Assembly (NCBI GenBank): GCA_017506865.1
Contig: JAFCMP010000445.1
Span: 1,736,001-1,800,000, forward strand
Direction of reading: 5' to 3'
DNA: 64,000 bases
Source of the DNA: Tribonema minus
Taxonomy: Eukaryota > Sar > Xanthophyceae > Tribonematales > Tribonemataceae
Below, piece after piece: positions 33,586 to 45,664 of this stretch; within the stretch, counting starts at the first letter, position 1, and every line of letters begins with the position of its first letter. A model generated the notes under the pieces. The model was not told the DNA's origin. It was given only the letters and a program-made list of their open reading frames with translations, and did no database searches. A program made the position numbers and the translations under genes.

Positions 33586-35388
33586 GGGGGCACTTACTGT
33601 TTCCGGCCGAGACTTCAAGTTGACAAGTGTGTTGAAGTTGTTTCAACGCGCTCCAGCCCCCCCCCTTGCATCCTGATACAGGCATCACTCCAAAGGAGTG
33701 GTTGTAGCAATCATGGGCGCCATTAATCTATAGGCCCCAAGAGTGCCTCCGCATGCAGGTGCGGAACGAATGCAGGTCCTGCTGCTGCTGCTGCTGCTGC
33801 CAACGAGTCCACAAGCGCGCTCCAATCCCTAGCGCCGCCCTGAGCGCTGCTATTGCTAGCAGCAATCCCACAAGCGCGCATCGGCCCCTTTCTCTGTCCT
33901 CCACATCTGGGCAACACTCTTGGGGAGTGCATGTAGCGATCCTGGGCGCCAACAGGATACAGTCTCTGCATGCCGCCGCCGACACTCAAGCGCGCTCCAC
34001 TTCATAAATCCATCCTGAGCTGCTAGCGCTGCTGCAGCTGCTGGCGTCGACCCCACAACCGCGATCCAGCCACAAGCTCCGTCGTCTGCATGTGAGCAAC
34101 GCTCCCGAGAGTGGATGTAGCAATCCTGATACCGCCTGTGTACGAAGTTATGGCTGTGCTGCTGCTGCTGCTGCTACTGCTGCTGTTGGTGGTGCTGTCG
34201 GTGCTGCTGATGCTGATCCCGACGCTGCTGGTATTGCTGCTGCGGCTTCTGGCGACGCTGGTGCTCCCAACAACTCCGTAAGCGCGCGCCAACCTTCAGC
34301 ACCTCCTGAGCTGCTGCTTTCCGCAAGCGCGCTCCCGCTCCAAGCTCCGTTTATCGCATGCGGGCAACATTGCAGCAGAGTAGCCATGGCAATCCTGTGC
34401 GCCAACAGGCGCTGCACGCGGAGGTCGGTCACAGGTACCGTGTTGTCCTGTCTTCAAAGTGCAGGTGCACGGCCAGGTCTAGACGATCGCTGTGCCACCA
34501 ACCTCACTTAGCCTGCTCGCGAGTTGCTTCCTGCTCTACTGCACATCGTGGGCGCTGCATGACGGTGACTGCGAGGCCGTCAAGACACTGTCGGCGAGGC
34601 ACTGCAGCCGCCCCGGGCGAGTGACACGTGTCAAGATTACATGCGTCACCCAGTGAATCTGCGTACGCTAAGCCTCTGAGCCCATCCACGTGTCAAAAAA
34701 AGGTGCCACGGAAATTCGGCTTTTTCTCCCTCGTGCCGAGGCACGCAGCGGCCCCTGGGCTCTGGCCCAAGCCCCATCCGCCAGCGCCTCTCGGCCTGCG
34801 TCGCGAGATCTGGCACCAAACGTGTCTGCACACCCGTAGCCAGATCTCGACGGAAGCCTGGTCTACGACCCAGGAACTTCAAGTTGACACAGTGTTTTGA
34901 GAACAGTGTGCAGCTAGCTAGACTCTTGAGGCCTCGCGCAACGGCCACCGGAATCAGCCTTGCATCCCGCATCACACCACAAGGGCCGGGTCAGCAGCCA
35001 TTACGCGGGGGATACCCTCAGCGCATCACGAAAGAGGGTGGGCTGACTACTCTATGGAAAGCGCAGGGCAGGCACCGTGGCACGTGGCAGCCAGCGCCGA
35101 CTGCGTTCTGACACTGGTGATCACAGACACTGGCTCTGCAACGCAGACATGAGAAGAGCCTGAGGCACAGATTTCATGATGCCGCTGGGGAGCAGTGGAT
35201 GGTGGTGTTTTTGCAGTGTCGTGTGGTGATGTGAGTGACATTGCTGCCAGTGATGTCAATGAAGGTTATCATGCCTGCCATTTGTATGTTCTTGGTGAAA
35301 AGCTTGGAATTTGGAATATCTTACTCTTGTCACCACCACTGAACCAATGTGTCAGCTCATTGAGGCCTTCCGGGCGGTGGCTGCAATA
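33586..35388. repeat. Tandem-repeat region upstream of the kinase gene
   Basis: A unit containing GGGCAACACT, GAGTG.ATGTAGCAATCCTG and GCGCCAACAGG appears at about 33672, 33905, 34092 and 34362, with spacings of 185-270 bp and CTGCTG runs between. TTCAAGTTGACA motifs occur at about 33614 and 34877. The rest (34430-35388) shows no gene. The kinase promoter probably lies near 33600. Confidence 0.6.
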
Positions 35389-35918
35389 GGCCCTGACACA
35401 AAACCTTTTTTTGTTTCCCCCCAATTCCTTTTTTTTTCCTGTCCAAAAGTAGCCCAATTCCTGGAAAAAAAAACCTGTTTTTCCTGCAGCGAAAACTGCC
35501 CCCTCAGGCCCCGAGTGCTTGTATACGATGAGTTCGACACATGGAACGTAGTCGGCAACTTTGTGATACCACCGCCGCTCGCCATTGCCTGCTCCAGCAC
35601 CGCTCCCCGTCCAACTTCCCACTCCCCCTGCCCCCCTCCCCCCCCCCCCCCCTCCCCCCAGCCCCTTTTCCCCCCCCTTTCCCCCTTTTTCCCCCATGCC
35701 CCCCCCCCCGCCGCCACCGCCGCCACTGCTACCAGCATCATACATTCGACCAGGACGTGGTGCATTCGATGCAGCTCGGTGAGTGCTATCAGATGCACCA
35801 CTCAGACGATGGACACAGGCACAAAAATAGCCCTTAAAGACAATTCCTGTTTTTCCTGTTTTGCTTCAAAAGTGCCCCTAATTCCTGAAAAAAGTCCTGC
35901 AGGTTTTGTGTCAGGGCC
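35389..35918. mobile_element. 530-bp element with 17-bp terminal inverted repeats
   Basis: GGCCCTGACACAAAACC at 35389-35405 is the perfect reverse complement of 35902-35918. Just inside each end are AATTCCT and CAAAAGT(A)GCCC blocks. The centre has a C-rich pyrimidine tract (35623-35712). No transposase, so MITE-like. A TTGAGGCCTTC.GGGCGGTGG block flanks it directly on both sides (about 35359 and 35937), more than a normal target duplication. Confidence 0.6.
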
Positions 35919-36445
35919 TAGGCTGCAATGGTGCATTGAGGCCTTCTGGGCCCGGGCGGTGGCTGCAATGGTGCAGTGCAGTCTGCACTGGCATTCTCAC
36001 TCCACCTGGTAGGCCTAGTTGACTTGACAATTTATGAGAGGTGCGGCTGGCTGGTACGGACCAGGTCCCGCTCTTACAATACGACCCCGTCCCGTTGTAA
36101 CGCAGCAAATTCTCAACTGGCAGTCATCAATGAGGGCAAGGTGTATGCACGCAGTGGGCATGCCACGGGTGCACAAAATGCAGCGTACAACTGAGCACCG
36201 CAGCAGTAGTTCAAGCAGCGACGCAGACCAGCCTACCATCAGAAGCTGCCATATGCCGGAGGTTGCCACAGCAGATCTGGAGCAGGCCAACAAGGACACA
36301 GCACCAGAAGTAAAGCTCCAATCACACAATGGAGATAGCTGATCAACAGTGATCCAAAAAGACAGCTTCTGAATCAAATATTCCCTGGAATCAAGACTTA
36401 CTTCTATTCTTTAATAAGTGTGATGTCAAATACCCTAATGGTCAA

Positions 36446-39400
36446 CTAGGTGTCAACGCCTTTGTCAAGTGGCGCCCTGTTCCGAAGTGTGTGGCTAACT
36501 GCAGTGGCGCTCCAGGCCTGGCGCGGGTCTTGATCCTCATCAAGCGCTGTTTGCAAGGCAATGCCTGAATCAGTGCTCGAGTAACTGCTACTAGCCCCAT
36601 AAAAGCTGCTGGCCACAGCAGCACAAACCAGCACAACACTAAGCGCTTTGAGCAGAGCTCCAATTACGACCTGCGACTGTCCGTCGTCAGATGATACTTC
36701 AACCTTCAACAGCAGAGCATTGACGCTCGACAAGAAGACTATGACCACACCCAGGAAGTACTGGTAGTGCATGATCCGCTGCCGGTGTGGCTGCACAGCC
36801 AGAAATGACACAGCTGCAACGAATGCCAGGAGCATGGAGACGGCCGCCTGGCCAGCTGTTCCTGGCATGACGAACTGAGGCACAGACAGGGAGCGCAGCA
36901 ACAGAGCCGTTCAATGATGTACATGCTGAAAATAGCGTACATCAAGTGCACCATACCACATGTCAGCAAGCAAGGCCAGCTGAATGTAGTCCAGTACAGT
37001 AGGATCAACTTGATGACCCGTCTACCTGTGGGAGCCTCCTGGCCCATACACAGCCAAGGCCACCATTCAGATGCATGAGAAAATATCAATTCAATGTCTC
37101 ATGCCAAGGGTCGGTGGCGCGTAAAACATACCATGCAAGACAAGGGACGACCATGCAACAATGGCGAGTGAGCTAATGAGCAACATAGAAGCCACCACGA
37201 CAAATACATGTACCATGCCTTTCGGTTGCATGCAGCTAGTCTACGATTCAACACGATTATCAGCGTTTCACCATGCACACACTGTCAGTATGATACCAAA
37301 CTTACCACCACAAAGCCGGTGAAGAGAACGCGCCGTGCGCATTCGACAAGCTCCCACCAGTGCGCGTCGTCCGTGTACTGGTCCCAAAGAAAGGAGGAAG
37401 CCATGAGAAAATCGGACTCGCTGGTGTTGCCTGTGTCTGCTGCAGCATCTGGAATGTCGCAGTGCTGTCTCTGATCCGCGCGACGCCTGCAACGTAGCAC
37501 ATGTGCGTAAAGGGCAGGGATGCCAATGGGGTACACAAGTACCATCACCGCCGCATAAGCGAAGTAGAGCCAGTAGCGCCGATCGTAGCACGTGATGGAG
37601 TAATCAGCCCTCAGGTACCAGTTGTACGGGTGGGATGACCACTCCTCAATTTCGTCACATGCAAAAGCTTGAAACACGGTGCTACTGACGGTGCCATAGA
37701 TGAAGAGTGTCCAGGCGAGAAAGAGAGTCCAATGCCGTCGCAGGGCCTCTACATGCGCAATAAGTGCCGGCGCTCTGCCGGCAGTTTCTAGCAGCCGCTT
37801 CGATCGCCTCGTTGACCACAGCCATGAGCACCCCAGAAATATGACGGGTACCAGCGGCATCAGGGTCATAAAGAGCAGCCTCTGGTAGAAGCTGGCATCC
37901 CCGGCAGAAGGTGAATGCAAAGACACAAAGAAATGCACAGCAGAGGACATGAGCACACGCTGACGAAATAAACAACGGAGCACATGCATCAGCCTAGAGC
38001 AATGAGTAACCAAGCAGCTGCTGATGTACAATGGCCTATGTCTGGTGCAAACTGCATACGCCTGTGCGCCCATGCAAGCCTGTGTATACAATGCTTAGTG
38101 TAACATATCATTTGTCATTAGTGTTGCACCTATGTCGCAATGCATTGTGTGAACAACAGCTAGACGTACATGTGTGGCAAACCAGATAAACACACCCTGC
38201 AACCACCATGTTGCTGCTGTTGTTGTGCGTACCTTGTATCAAAAATGCAGCCAAAGGTGAACGAGAGGTCAGGCAGGATGGCGAAAAGGTGTATGAAGGC
38301 CTCAAATGATGGCGCCAGCTGCAGGCCAGTGATGGACACAAGCCCAGCAATGAGCTGCACAGCGCGCAGCAAGGCACAGACAGGACACGAGTTCAAGATC
38401 AAAAACATATTGCACTATTGTTGCTGTTGCTGTTGAAAATAGTGGCGCACAGCACACACAATGCCAACAGCAGCACTATTCATTTTCTTTTTGAAGCGTG
38501 CCTGGCTGCATGCCTTGCCTTCAAGAAGGAATGCATGACCAGTAGCAGCAACATCAGAAGCATGCAGGTGGCCACGCAATGCGTCGCTAGCCTAGCAATA
38601 CAATATTTGCAAATTCAGCAGTGTAGCGCGTGTGGTAATTTCAAAAGGACCAGTGCTTTACCTGCACAACGACGATGGGAATGCGCAGAGAGTTGCTGTT
38701 GAATCTGAAGTGCAAGTTGCAGGCCCGTGTCTCCAGCCTTTGCATGGAGGGCCACGATGGTGTAGCATGGCGGTCACCGCCAGCGCCCGCCCAGAAGCAC
38801 GTATGCGACTGCTGCTGCTGCCCCAAGGCATGCAAGAATGAGGGCCATGGCGCTTGCAGCTGCCCCAGCGCCGTTGCAGTGGCCACACTTGTAGGAACCC
38901 GTGGACCTATACCCAGCGGCCGCATCGCACACGGCGCAATCTGCAACAGGCACAGGGCATAGGAGTTTGAAGGAGCTCAAATTGAACCCAGCTCAGCGTT
39001 GCTGCGCAAGATGCAATGTACAATAGCGCAAAAAGCAGCGGCAGGGGTATACGTTTGCTTGGAACCATGTGGCGACTGTTTGGAACCAAATTCAAGCAAA
39101 TTGAACAAAGGAGGAAAAATGACGCTTGTCAACAAGAAACGTACAATGCCACATGACAGGAATGTTAACCATGTCCAGTACTCTCAAACCTTGAGCTTCC
39201 ATATCCTCAGTTTGGCTACGTGACAGCCAATGCCGCACATGCGCCAGAGCCGCTCATGCGCAGAGGCACACATGAACAGGTGATATACGCTATCTGCTGC
39301 ATACCTCATTTGGACACCCACTGAATACTGGTTGCAACATAATGATGAGTTAGCCGGTGTCGCAGCAGACTGCTTCAATCTCGGTGTTCAAAATCCCTGA

Positions 39401-39933
39401 GTCAACCTCGGTGTTCATGACCCTCCAAGTCCGCAAACGAACAGTGGTCCAGTAGTCTGACGCTTTGTGCACACAATGTGCCACACCAAGTCTTCGATGT
39501 CAAGTTTGCTGACTTTCGCCTACACATAGGACTGCCAACATGATGGTGACCAAACTCCTTTAAAAGCAGCTCACTCACATGGACCCTTGTAGCCCGTTGT
39601 GCAGTACTTCTCGTATTGGTCGTCCAGCTTGGTCGTATTCTGCAGGTATACTCTTTGGCCACTGCAAGCAGCTGCATACAAGCACTTGTGCACTGTTATA
39701 GGATTATCTGGCGTTATGTCCACAGCGCCGCGCCAGTATCCTTTTTCCAGTGTTATAGTCTCCGCTGTTGTGCCGTAGTCTGGGCAGCCATACTGGGCAG
39801 TGTTGCACGGTGCACATGTGGAAGCGCTGATGGCAACATAGCCTGGTCCACAGCACACATGTTTTGTGCCAGAGTCCACCTCGTAGTAGGCAGTGGCTGC
39901 TTTGATGATCTCCTCCCCAGAATGTTTGACCGC
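36446..39933 (-). CDS. Pmp-type receptor, Cys-rich and multi-TM C-terminal half
   Basis: Six exons in one consistent frame: 39933-39579, 38940-38778, 38737-38662, 38354-38233, 37891-37306, 36874-36446 (576 residues). All junctions are GT-AG (phases 1, 2, 0, 2, 0). The first exon is a Cys-rich module (CCGPGY, CAPCNTAQYGC, LEKGYWRG, TTGYKGP) that joins to YCAVCDAAAGY and CGHC, then a TM helix (SAMALILACLG). Next come a TM with LIAGLVSITGLQL, a large exon with LLFMTLMPLVPVIFL, LFLAWTLFIYGT, YWLYFAYAAVMVL and DDAHWWELVECARRVLFTG, and the last exon FVMPGTAGQAAVSMLL. This is the C-terminus seen in large algal and oomycete proteins combining chlamydial Pmp-like repeats, ephrin-receptor-like Cys modules and several TM helices at the cell surface. 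The ligand is unknown. The N-terminal Pmp exons are probably those at 43.4-53.6 kb. Confidence 0.85.
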
Positions 39934-41051
39934 CTGCAGCAGCATAAATTCAGGCGTCGAAGAAAACAAAAAACAGGAGCACAAGAATGCAATATTAGTG
40001 ATGCCGGAGATATGGTCAGGTAAGTCCTGGAAGCCAGAGTGGATGATCTGTCAGAAGAACTTGTGTGAATATATATCACTCTACCTACATGAAGGCAAGG
40101 AATGTGTACCATGATGATATGTTGTGGCGATTGGGACCCCGCTGTCTGACGGAATTCTAATGCACCACAAATTCTTCAGGTAGCCCATGTCATACCATCA
40201 TGGTGTACCGCCTGCCTAAGCGCCGCTGACAAGCAGAGGTGCATCACATGCGCTGAATCATGGCCATCAAGCCAGCGTCTAGAACCCGCTGTGCAAGCTC
40301 TAAACTAGAGTTGCGCAACTATTGCAATAGTTAGTTATTCGTTATGCCTGCTGGACCATTCGTTAGTTATTCGTTAGTTATTCGTTATTATACATATATT
40401 CGTTATTTTATCGTTATTGTTTGATATTGATGATTTCACAGCAAATGTCACTCACCGCCACCCTAAAAATGGGTCAAGTGTGATAGAGCTCTGCTTTCTG
40501 TCGAGTTTTCATGTATTGTGGCTGCACTTATATTGTCTTCAGCAGTTATATAGCCTGTAAAATCATAGCATGGCATTTCTCACAGGTGCAGGTTAAACCC
40601 TCTTTCACCCTAATCCTCCTTGAGGTTTCACAACTGTTGAAGTTCATTCTTTATGGTGCGTGACAGCAAAGGCTACAAGCCGGTGGTCGGAAGTCTTAAG
40701 ATCAATGCCATGAAGGCTTGGGCGTGTGTTGCTGCCAACCAGCATGAAGCAAGCACTCGGCGAGTGCCTTCGTGCGCGGCTATCTGCATGCGTGCTTTTT
40801 GGCAGGCCGGCAAACACAAACCCATTTGGTGATGGAGATGTGCTGCTGTGCTGGTGTTACTCTTGCTGGCACATCAGCGCAACATCATGCGTGCAGGCTT
40901 TGCTGTTTACACCGCATAACAGCTCGACAACGAGCTGCAGGGGGGCATTTCTAAAAAATGCGAAAACAACGAATCGCCGTCAGGTCGCGCGCGCCGCCGC
41001 CGTTGCCGCTGCGCGCGTGCAAGTTATCACGACATTCGCCGCTAGCGCCGC
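39934..41051. other. Intron or spacer with AT-rich repeat
   Basis: No gene seen. It contains the (TTCGTTAGTTA)n-like tract at 40329-40430. Confidence 0.5.
40329..40430 (+). repeat. AT-rich TTCGTTAGTTA tandem repeat
   Basis: Irregular repeats of GTTAGTTATTC / TTCGTTATT across about 100 bp, far more AT-rich than the surroundings. Confidence 0.85.
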
Positions 41052-42492
41052 TCAGCTGCTGCGTGCGTCGCCGCACGTCATTGCAGCGCGCATCGCTGTG
41101 ACTGCTATTGCTGTACGCGCCGCGTTGCTGTTGCACGCGCCGCTGCCATTGCGAGTGTCGCCGCTGCTCGCGCGCATCATTGATGTACGCGCCGTCATGG
41201 GCGCTGATGTCAGCGTCGCCATGGGCGCTGATGTTGCAGCGATATCAACACCGCTGATAACATCTCCATCGCTAGCACCCGTGCTTGAGGGCACATGCGC
41301 TGCCGCGGAGGCTGCCTGCGCACAAGCAAGCTGCTCACGCAATGCCGCGCCGGCACGCGCTCCCGCATTGCACACCATGTGTAGGTACATGCACTGAGTG
41401 TCAGCTGCAGCGAGTCGCTGTTGCAGCGCTTCCGTAAACGCTCTGCTGCTAGCAGCATCCTGCTGCAACTCCGACACCCGCCTCCGCAGCTGCGAAGGCA
41501 ATACTGAATCGTCAGCTGCTGCACCTTGTTGCTCAAGCTGACAAGCGGGTGCTGGCCCCGAGGTGCTGCTGGCCGCGTGCATGCTGGCTGATGAAGTGGT
41601 CACAGGTGCAGCCTGCACTGCAGCACGCAGGCCAGCATTCTGCGCTTTCAAACGCTGAACCTGCTGCTGCAACTCCACTGCAAGCATAGCTGCTGCAGAT
41701 AACTCCAGCTGCAGCACTCGCGCCTCCAGCGTACCTCGACACGCTGAGCGCTCCGCTAGCGCCTGCTCCAAGTGCGCTTCCCCTTGCTCTAACGATTTGA
41801 TGCGAGCCCACAGCCAGCCCTCTCGCCCGTCCGCCTCCTCCATGTGCTGCCCGTTTGCGACTGTAAGCTGTTGTTGCAGTTGTTGCTGTTGCTGCTGATG
41901 CAACTGCTGCTGCTGCTGTAGGTACTCTTGCAGCTGCTGCTGCGTGTGTAGCTCTGACAGCTGCGCCGCTACCTCTGCCTCCTGGCTGCGTTGTATACGT
42001 ACTTGCAACTGGGTTACCCTCTGCTTTTCCTCGGCAGCCCTCTCTTCTGTCTCTGCTAGACGTTTTTTGGTCACTTCTGAACACCGATTAGGTGCTTGTT
42101 GGCTGACAGTGTGTAAAAGTCCTCCATTGCATCGCATACGTTCCAGAACTGCGACTCAATACTCAATATTGGTATCTACCCCATACGCTGTCAGCCGCTG
42201 CATGACCCTCGTGCAACTGTGGCAAGCCAGTTGTGAACATCCAATGCCTCCTCACGACTCTTACCAGCACGTTCCTTCGCCCCCACCATTTTGCTGCAAG
42301 CAAGAAGGCGTGCACGTGCTGCTGTTGAACCAATGTCGGCGTGAACGTACGGCCAGGCGCGTCGCTGCAAGCCAGAGCAGCCTTACTGCTGCTGTTGAAG
42401 AACTGAAGGTGGCGCCGGTAGTGTCGCTGTAGCTCACCACAACTAGCACACGTCCCCAGCTGGTGAGATTCCAAAGCTCCGCCCAATGCCAC
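41052..42492 (-). CDS. Gln/Ala-rich coiled-coil protein, 5' end uncertain
   Basis: Exon 2 is 42076-41052; exon 1 ends 42438 (donor GTGAGC) and joins phase 1 to read HQLGTCASC-EVTKKRLAETEERAAEEK. About 230 residues of heptad-rich sequence follow (TQLQVRIQRSQEAEV, poly-Gln, LEQALAERSACRGTLEARV, LRRRVSELQQDAASSR), then an Ala/Ser/Thr-rich tail ending GDARSS. It would form a long parallel coiled coil; the Gln runs are typical of this window. Exon 1 upstream of about 42492 has no clear ATG, so the N-terminus is open. It sits on the same strand between the receptor's Pmp exons and its Cys-rich exons, so it is either nested in a receptor intron or it separates two receptor loci. No enzymatic motif is present. 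Confidence 0.55.
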
Positions 42493-43391
42493 TGCTGCTG
42501 CAGCACGAGCTAGGGAGCTTGGCGCCGTGCTGTGCCACGCAAAGCCTTTCCAGCATATCTGGCTGGCTATAGGACTGCCAGATTAAGCATGAGTGGCCTC
42601 ACTGCTGCGATATTGGTCTACTGCTGAAAACTACACATCGTGTGAAAAACTACATGCACACCTTGTGACTCCTGAGACCTCGAATCCACACATCCATGTG
42701 CTGTGTGCAAACACATATCAAATGAGAGCATAGCCAGCAGCCAAAGACAGAGGAAAGAAGTCCTGTCGGGAAGTCATGGTGTTGGGTCTTATGTGTAAGC
42801 ACAAACCGGCATTCCGCGCACCAGCGGATACGCAATTCTACTTCAACAACTGTTACAGCTCCACCTAGGTCGCCTCACCACAGTACTGCCCATCGCATCG
42901 TGTGTCAAGTGGCCGCCAGCTTGAGAAACCCCACAACACAGTATTCGTACGTATGTTCAATGAGGGCATGCATATCATTTCAAATACAGAAAAGGTTAGA
43001 ACCGGAACGTTTTGGGGCTTGCATTTTGTTCCGTGTTGCCCCTGCAAGCGTTGTGTATCTGTTTCTACAGCACCAGAAGGGGAATTTGTGCGCAAACACG
43101 GCTAGACCTGTTTTTCAAAAGAAGGAACCTTCTTCAGTGTTCTGTTTCCGCCCCTTAGCCCGTTTTTAAAAACACGGTTCAAGCACGGTTTGTCCTGATG
43201 ATTTCCGTTTCGTGTTGCAGTGCCTTCGGTTTCACAAGGTGATGTCGTGCCCATCTTGTGTATGTATGCATAGTGGCCCTTCAGAGGTTTCTGTGTCCTA
43301 AGTTAGAGTAATATTTTATTTCAATTATTTTATAATTCCATCTCATCCTTTAACTCCACAAATTGATACCTGCTCGTACAGATACGGTGCG
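42493..43391. other. Spacer
   Basis: No supported gene. The part 43300-43370 is AT-rich. Confidence 0.4.
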
Positions 43392-43577
43392 TCAACGGAA
43401 TGCAAATTTGCCAATCCTAACAATGAGTGGCCGACACCCACCAGGCTGCATTGACATTATACCACCTCCGATGCTGGCTGCGTTGTTCTTGAATGACGTG
43501 CCACCATATATGGTAATGATGGGAATACTGCCATCCACCTGAACTGCTCCACCAGCGCTGTGGCAGTCATCAAGCAC
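43392..43577 (-). CDS. Pmp-repeat exon
   Basis: Encodes AGGAVQVDGSIPI, then TSFKNNAASIGGGI, the paired GGA(I/V) and FxxNxA motifs of chlamydial Pmp-like beta-helix repeats. An acceptor-like CCACAG lies just before the GGAV motif and a GTATAATG donor-like site follows GGG. It is probably part of the extracellular domain of the receptor ending at 36446. Confidence 0.6.
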   Translation of the reverse strand: MLDDCHSAGGAVQVDGSIPIITIYGGTSFKNNAASIGGGIMSMQPGGCRPLIVRIGKFAFR

Positions 43578-44338
43578 GGATCATCTGTCAGCCTGGTGGC
43601 GCTTGGAGCAGTTCAGCCAAGAAAAGCAACTATGTAAACTCACATCAAGAAGAGCAATTTCTAAGAGTAGGGTTGTTGCACACTGGCGCACAACACTACC
43701 AGACGAATCCATGTGCTCGTGATTGAAGAACATTCAATTTGTTCAAGATTAGGTAGGTTGACAGCTTTCCTGGCGAAACGATCCGAAGACACGTCGCGGC
43801 CATCACAAGGCACTTGCAGGAATTATTGCACCATGTGGGGAGGATGCCTGGCAACGCAGCAGCAAGACCTATATGTATGCGTGGCAGTGCAGCAGCAAGA
43901 CCTATACTTCCAAAGTATATATGTCTGGAGTACAATGTATAACACTGCACAGCAGAGTTGGCGTGGGCACTTGGTTACCTGTGATACAACTGTAGCTAAA
44001 TGGCATCTACGTACTGGCCAACAAGCTTTCGATGACTGAACGACGACGGCTCAATTGTGTACTTGGCAGCAAAATCTGACCGCCAGCCAAATTTTCTTTT
44101 CCAAATGCCGTCCCCTGTACCAAGTTACCCACGGACCGGCGCCGCAGCAGAGAGAAGCCTGCTCGGTGCTGCAAGCACTTCCACATGCAGTGTTTGGTGC
44201 TGCTTTCAATTTGTTTACTCTGACAGCCAAGCAAAATGCTGTTAGGTAGTCACCTGGGCATTGCAACTGCAGTGCAGTGCTGGCTGGCTACATCACTGAT
44301 GGAACAAAAGCTCATGTGCAGTATAAGAAACTACTAAC

Positions 44339-44505
44339 CTGAGTGCCGTGTTGCGGTCGAAACTACAGTTGCTCAGCACCAGGTCCCGCAACTGGTCTCC
44401 GCCCAGTGCGATAGCGCCGCCGTTGCGAGCATTGTTTGTAACAAACGGCACGTTGCGTATATCACTGCTGACGTTGCCAAGTATGAAAAGTGCTCCGCCA
44501 CGCGC
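44339..44505 (-). CDS. Pmp-repeat exon
   Basis: Bounded by acceptor CTGCAG and donor CAG/GTTAGT. Encodes RGGALFILGNVSSDI, PFVTNNARNGGAIALGG and LVLSNCSFDRNTAL: two full Pmp repeats (GGAL/GGAI with FVTNNA and FDRNTA). Extracellular beta-helix, adhesion-type module of the receptor. Confidence 0.75.
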
Positions 44506-44582
44506 CTGCAGCATGGCACACAGAGTATGAGCGACAACGAAACCTGAAGTGATGAGATCAGTCAGCAGGAAAAAGTGATCCA

Positions 44583-44928
44583 TCGGCCTACTTATAAATA
44601 GGTTGTTGCGTCGGCGCAGGCCGCAGCTGCCGCCCCGGTGGTTCCCCCTGAGTCCGCGGCGCTACCTCAGCCTGATGGTCAGAACTGTCGGCGTGCATCG
44701 ACTGGCACGCCTGCACGGTTCTTCGTCCCCGATTATTTGGACAACGGGCAGCTGCCAGTTACCGGTGGGCTAGTGCTTGATCGCGACCAGAGGCAGCGTC
44801 TCGAGACGATGAAAATGCGTTATTGTGGCGTGATTGCCATCGGCAAATTGCTGCTTGGTTGGAGTCACAATCCAGCAGACACAGACACTCACAGCTTGAG
44901 GAAGGACACCGCCAACAAAGTCATGTGA
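44583..44928 (+). other. Possible gene fragment on the opposite strand
   Basis: An open stretch encoding PQPDGQNCRRAS, ARFFVPDYLDNGQLPVTGG and DRDQRQRLETMKMRYCGV looks coding but matches no family I know. It lies in a receptor intron on the opposite strand, so it may be a captured gene or transposon fragment. Confidence 0.35.
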
Positions 44929-45664
44929 CAGGTGACTGCCGGCAGGCGTACATACGATGAAATAATTGGGTCAGACAAGCTGCAGGAGAAGCAGCTTACA
45001 AAACGGCGACTTCAGTCCTTTTGTTGTCATTCTCATCCGTACCACCAGCTTGGCCGCAATTTGTCGCAACTGCAGCTTGCACTGCAAGCCAGGGCTCGTC
45101 TACTTCAACCTCAACTGATGAAGGCCTTGACCTATGACGTTGCACACACACCACACACTTTAAGCACGCAGCCTGAGGGACAAAACATGTGGAAACTGCG
45201 TGTTTCAAATCAGTAGAAATGCACCTCTATGGCATTTGAGGATTGTGACATGCACATGTATAGAACAAGCACCGTATGATGAGAACTGCATAGAGCAAAA
45301 TTGATCACCAGTTCTGCAGCAGTGTGGGGTAACCAAGAGAGTATTATTTATGCTTCTACAATGGATTTTTGTGCCTTTGGGGCGCACGCGGTTGCCAAGT
45401 GAGGAGAAAACATGGCAAACGCTATCGTGTCTTGCTGCAATGACAAACGCATCACACAAGCTTCAGATTCTGTTGCTTGGCAGCCTGTGTCAAATGACCC
45501 TTACACCTATTTTTCTCCTCTTTTTCTTATCTGCACTGCTACCTGGACTGTTGCACCACACAATTCCTTTGTCAAGTTTGCTTCAAGGGTGTTGGGAAAG
45601 CCGCATGCGAACAGTGGACCATTATGGTCCATTCGCGAAGAGTTGGCACGGCATGTACACTCAC

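Noticed and set aside
35585..35782. Proline-rich protein over the C-rich tract
   Set aside because: The Pro run is simply the C-rich pyrimidine tract; all three frames are low complexity and there is no other coding signal.
37132..37240. Hydrophobic open stretch (VFVVVASMLLISSLAIVAW) as an extra receptor exon
   Set aside because: The family's expected continuation after TGFVV is FVMPGTAGQ at 36874, which joins in phase 0; the extra exon would break this.
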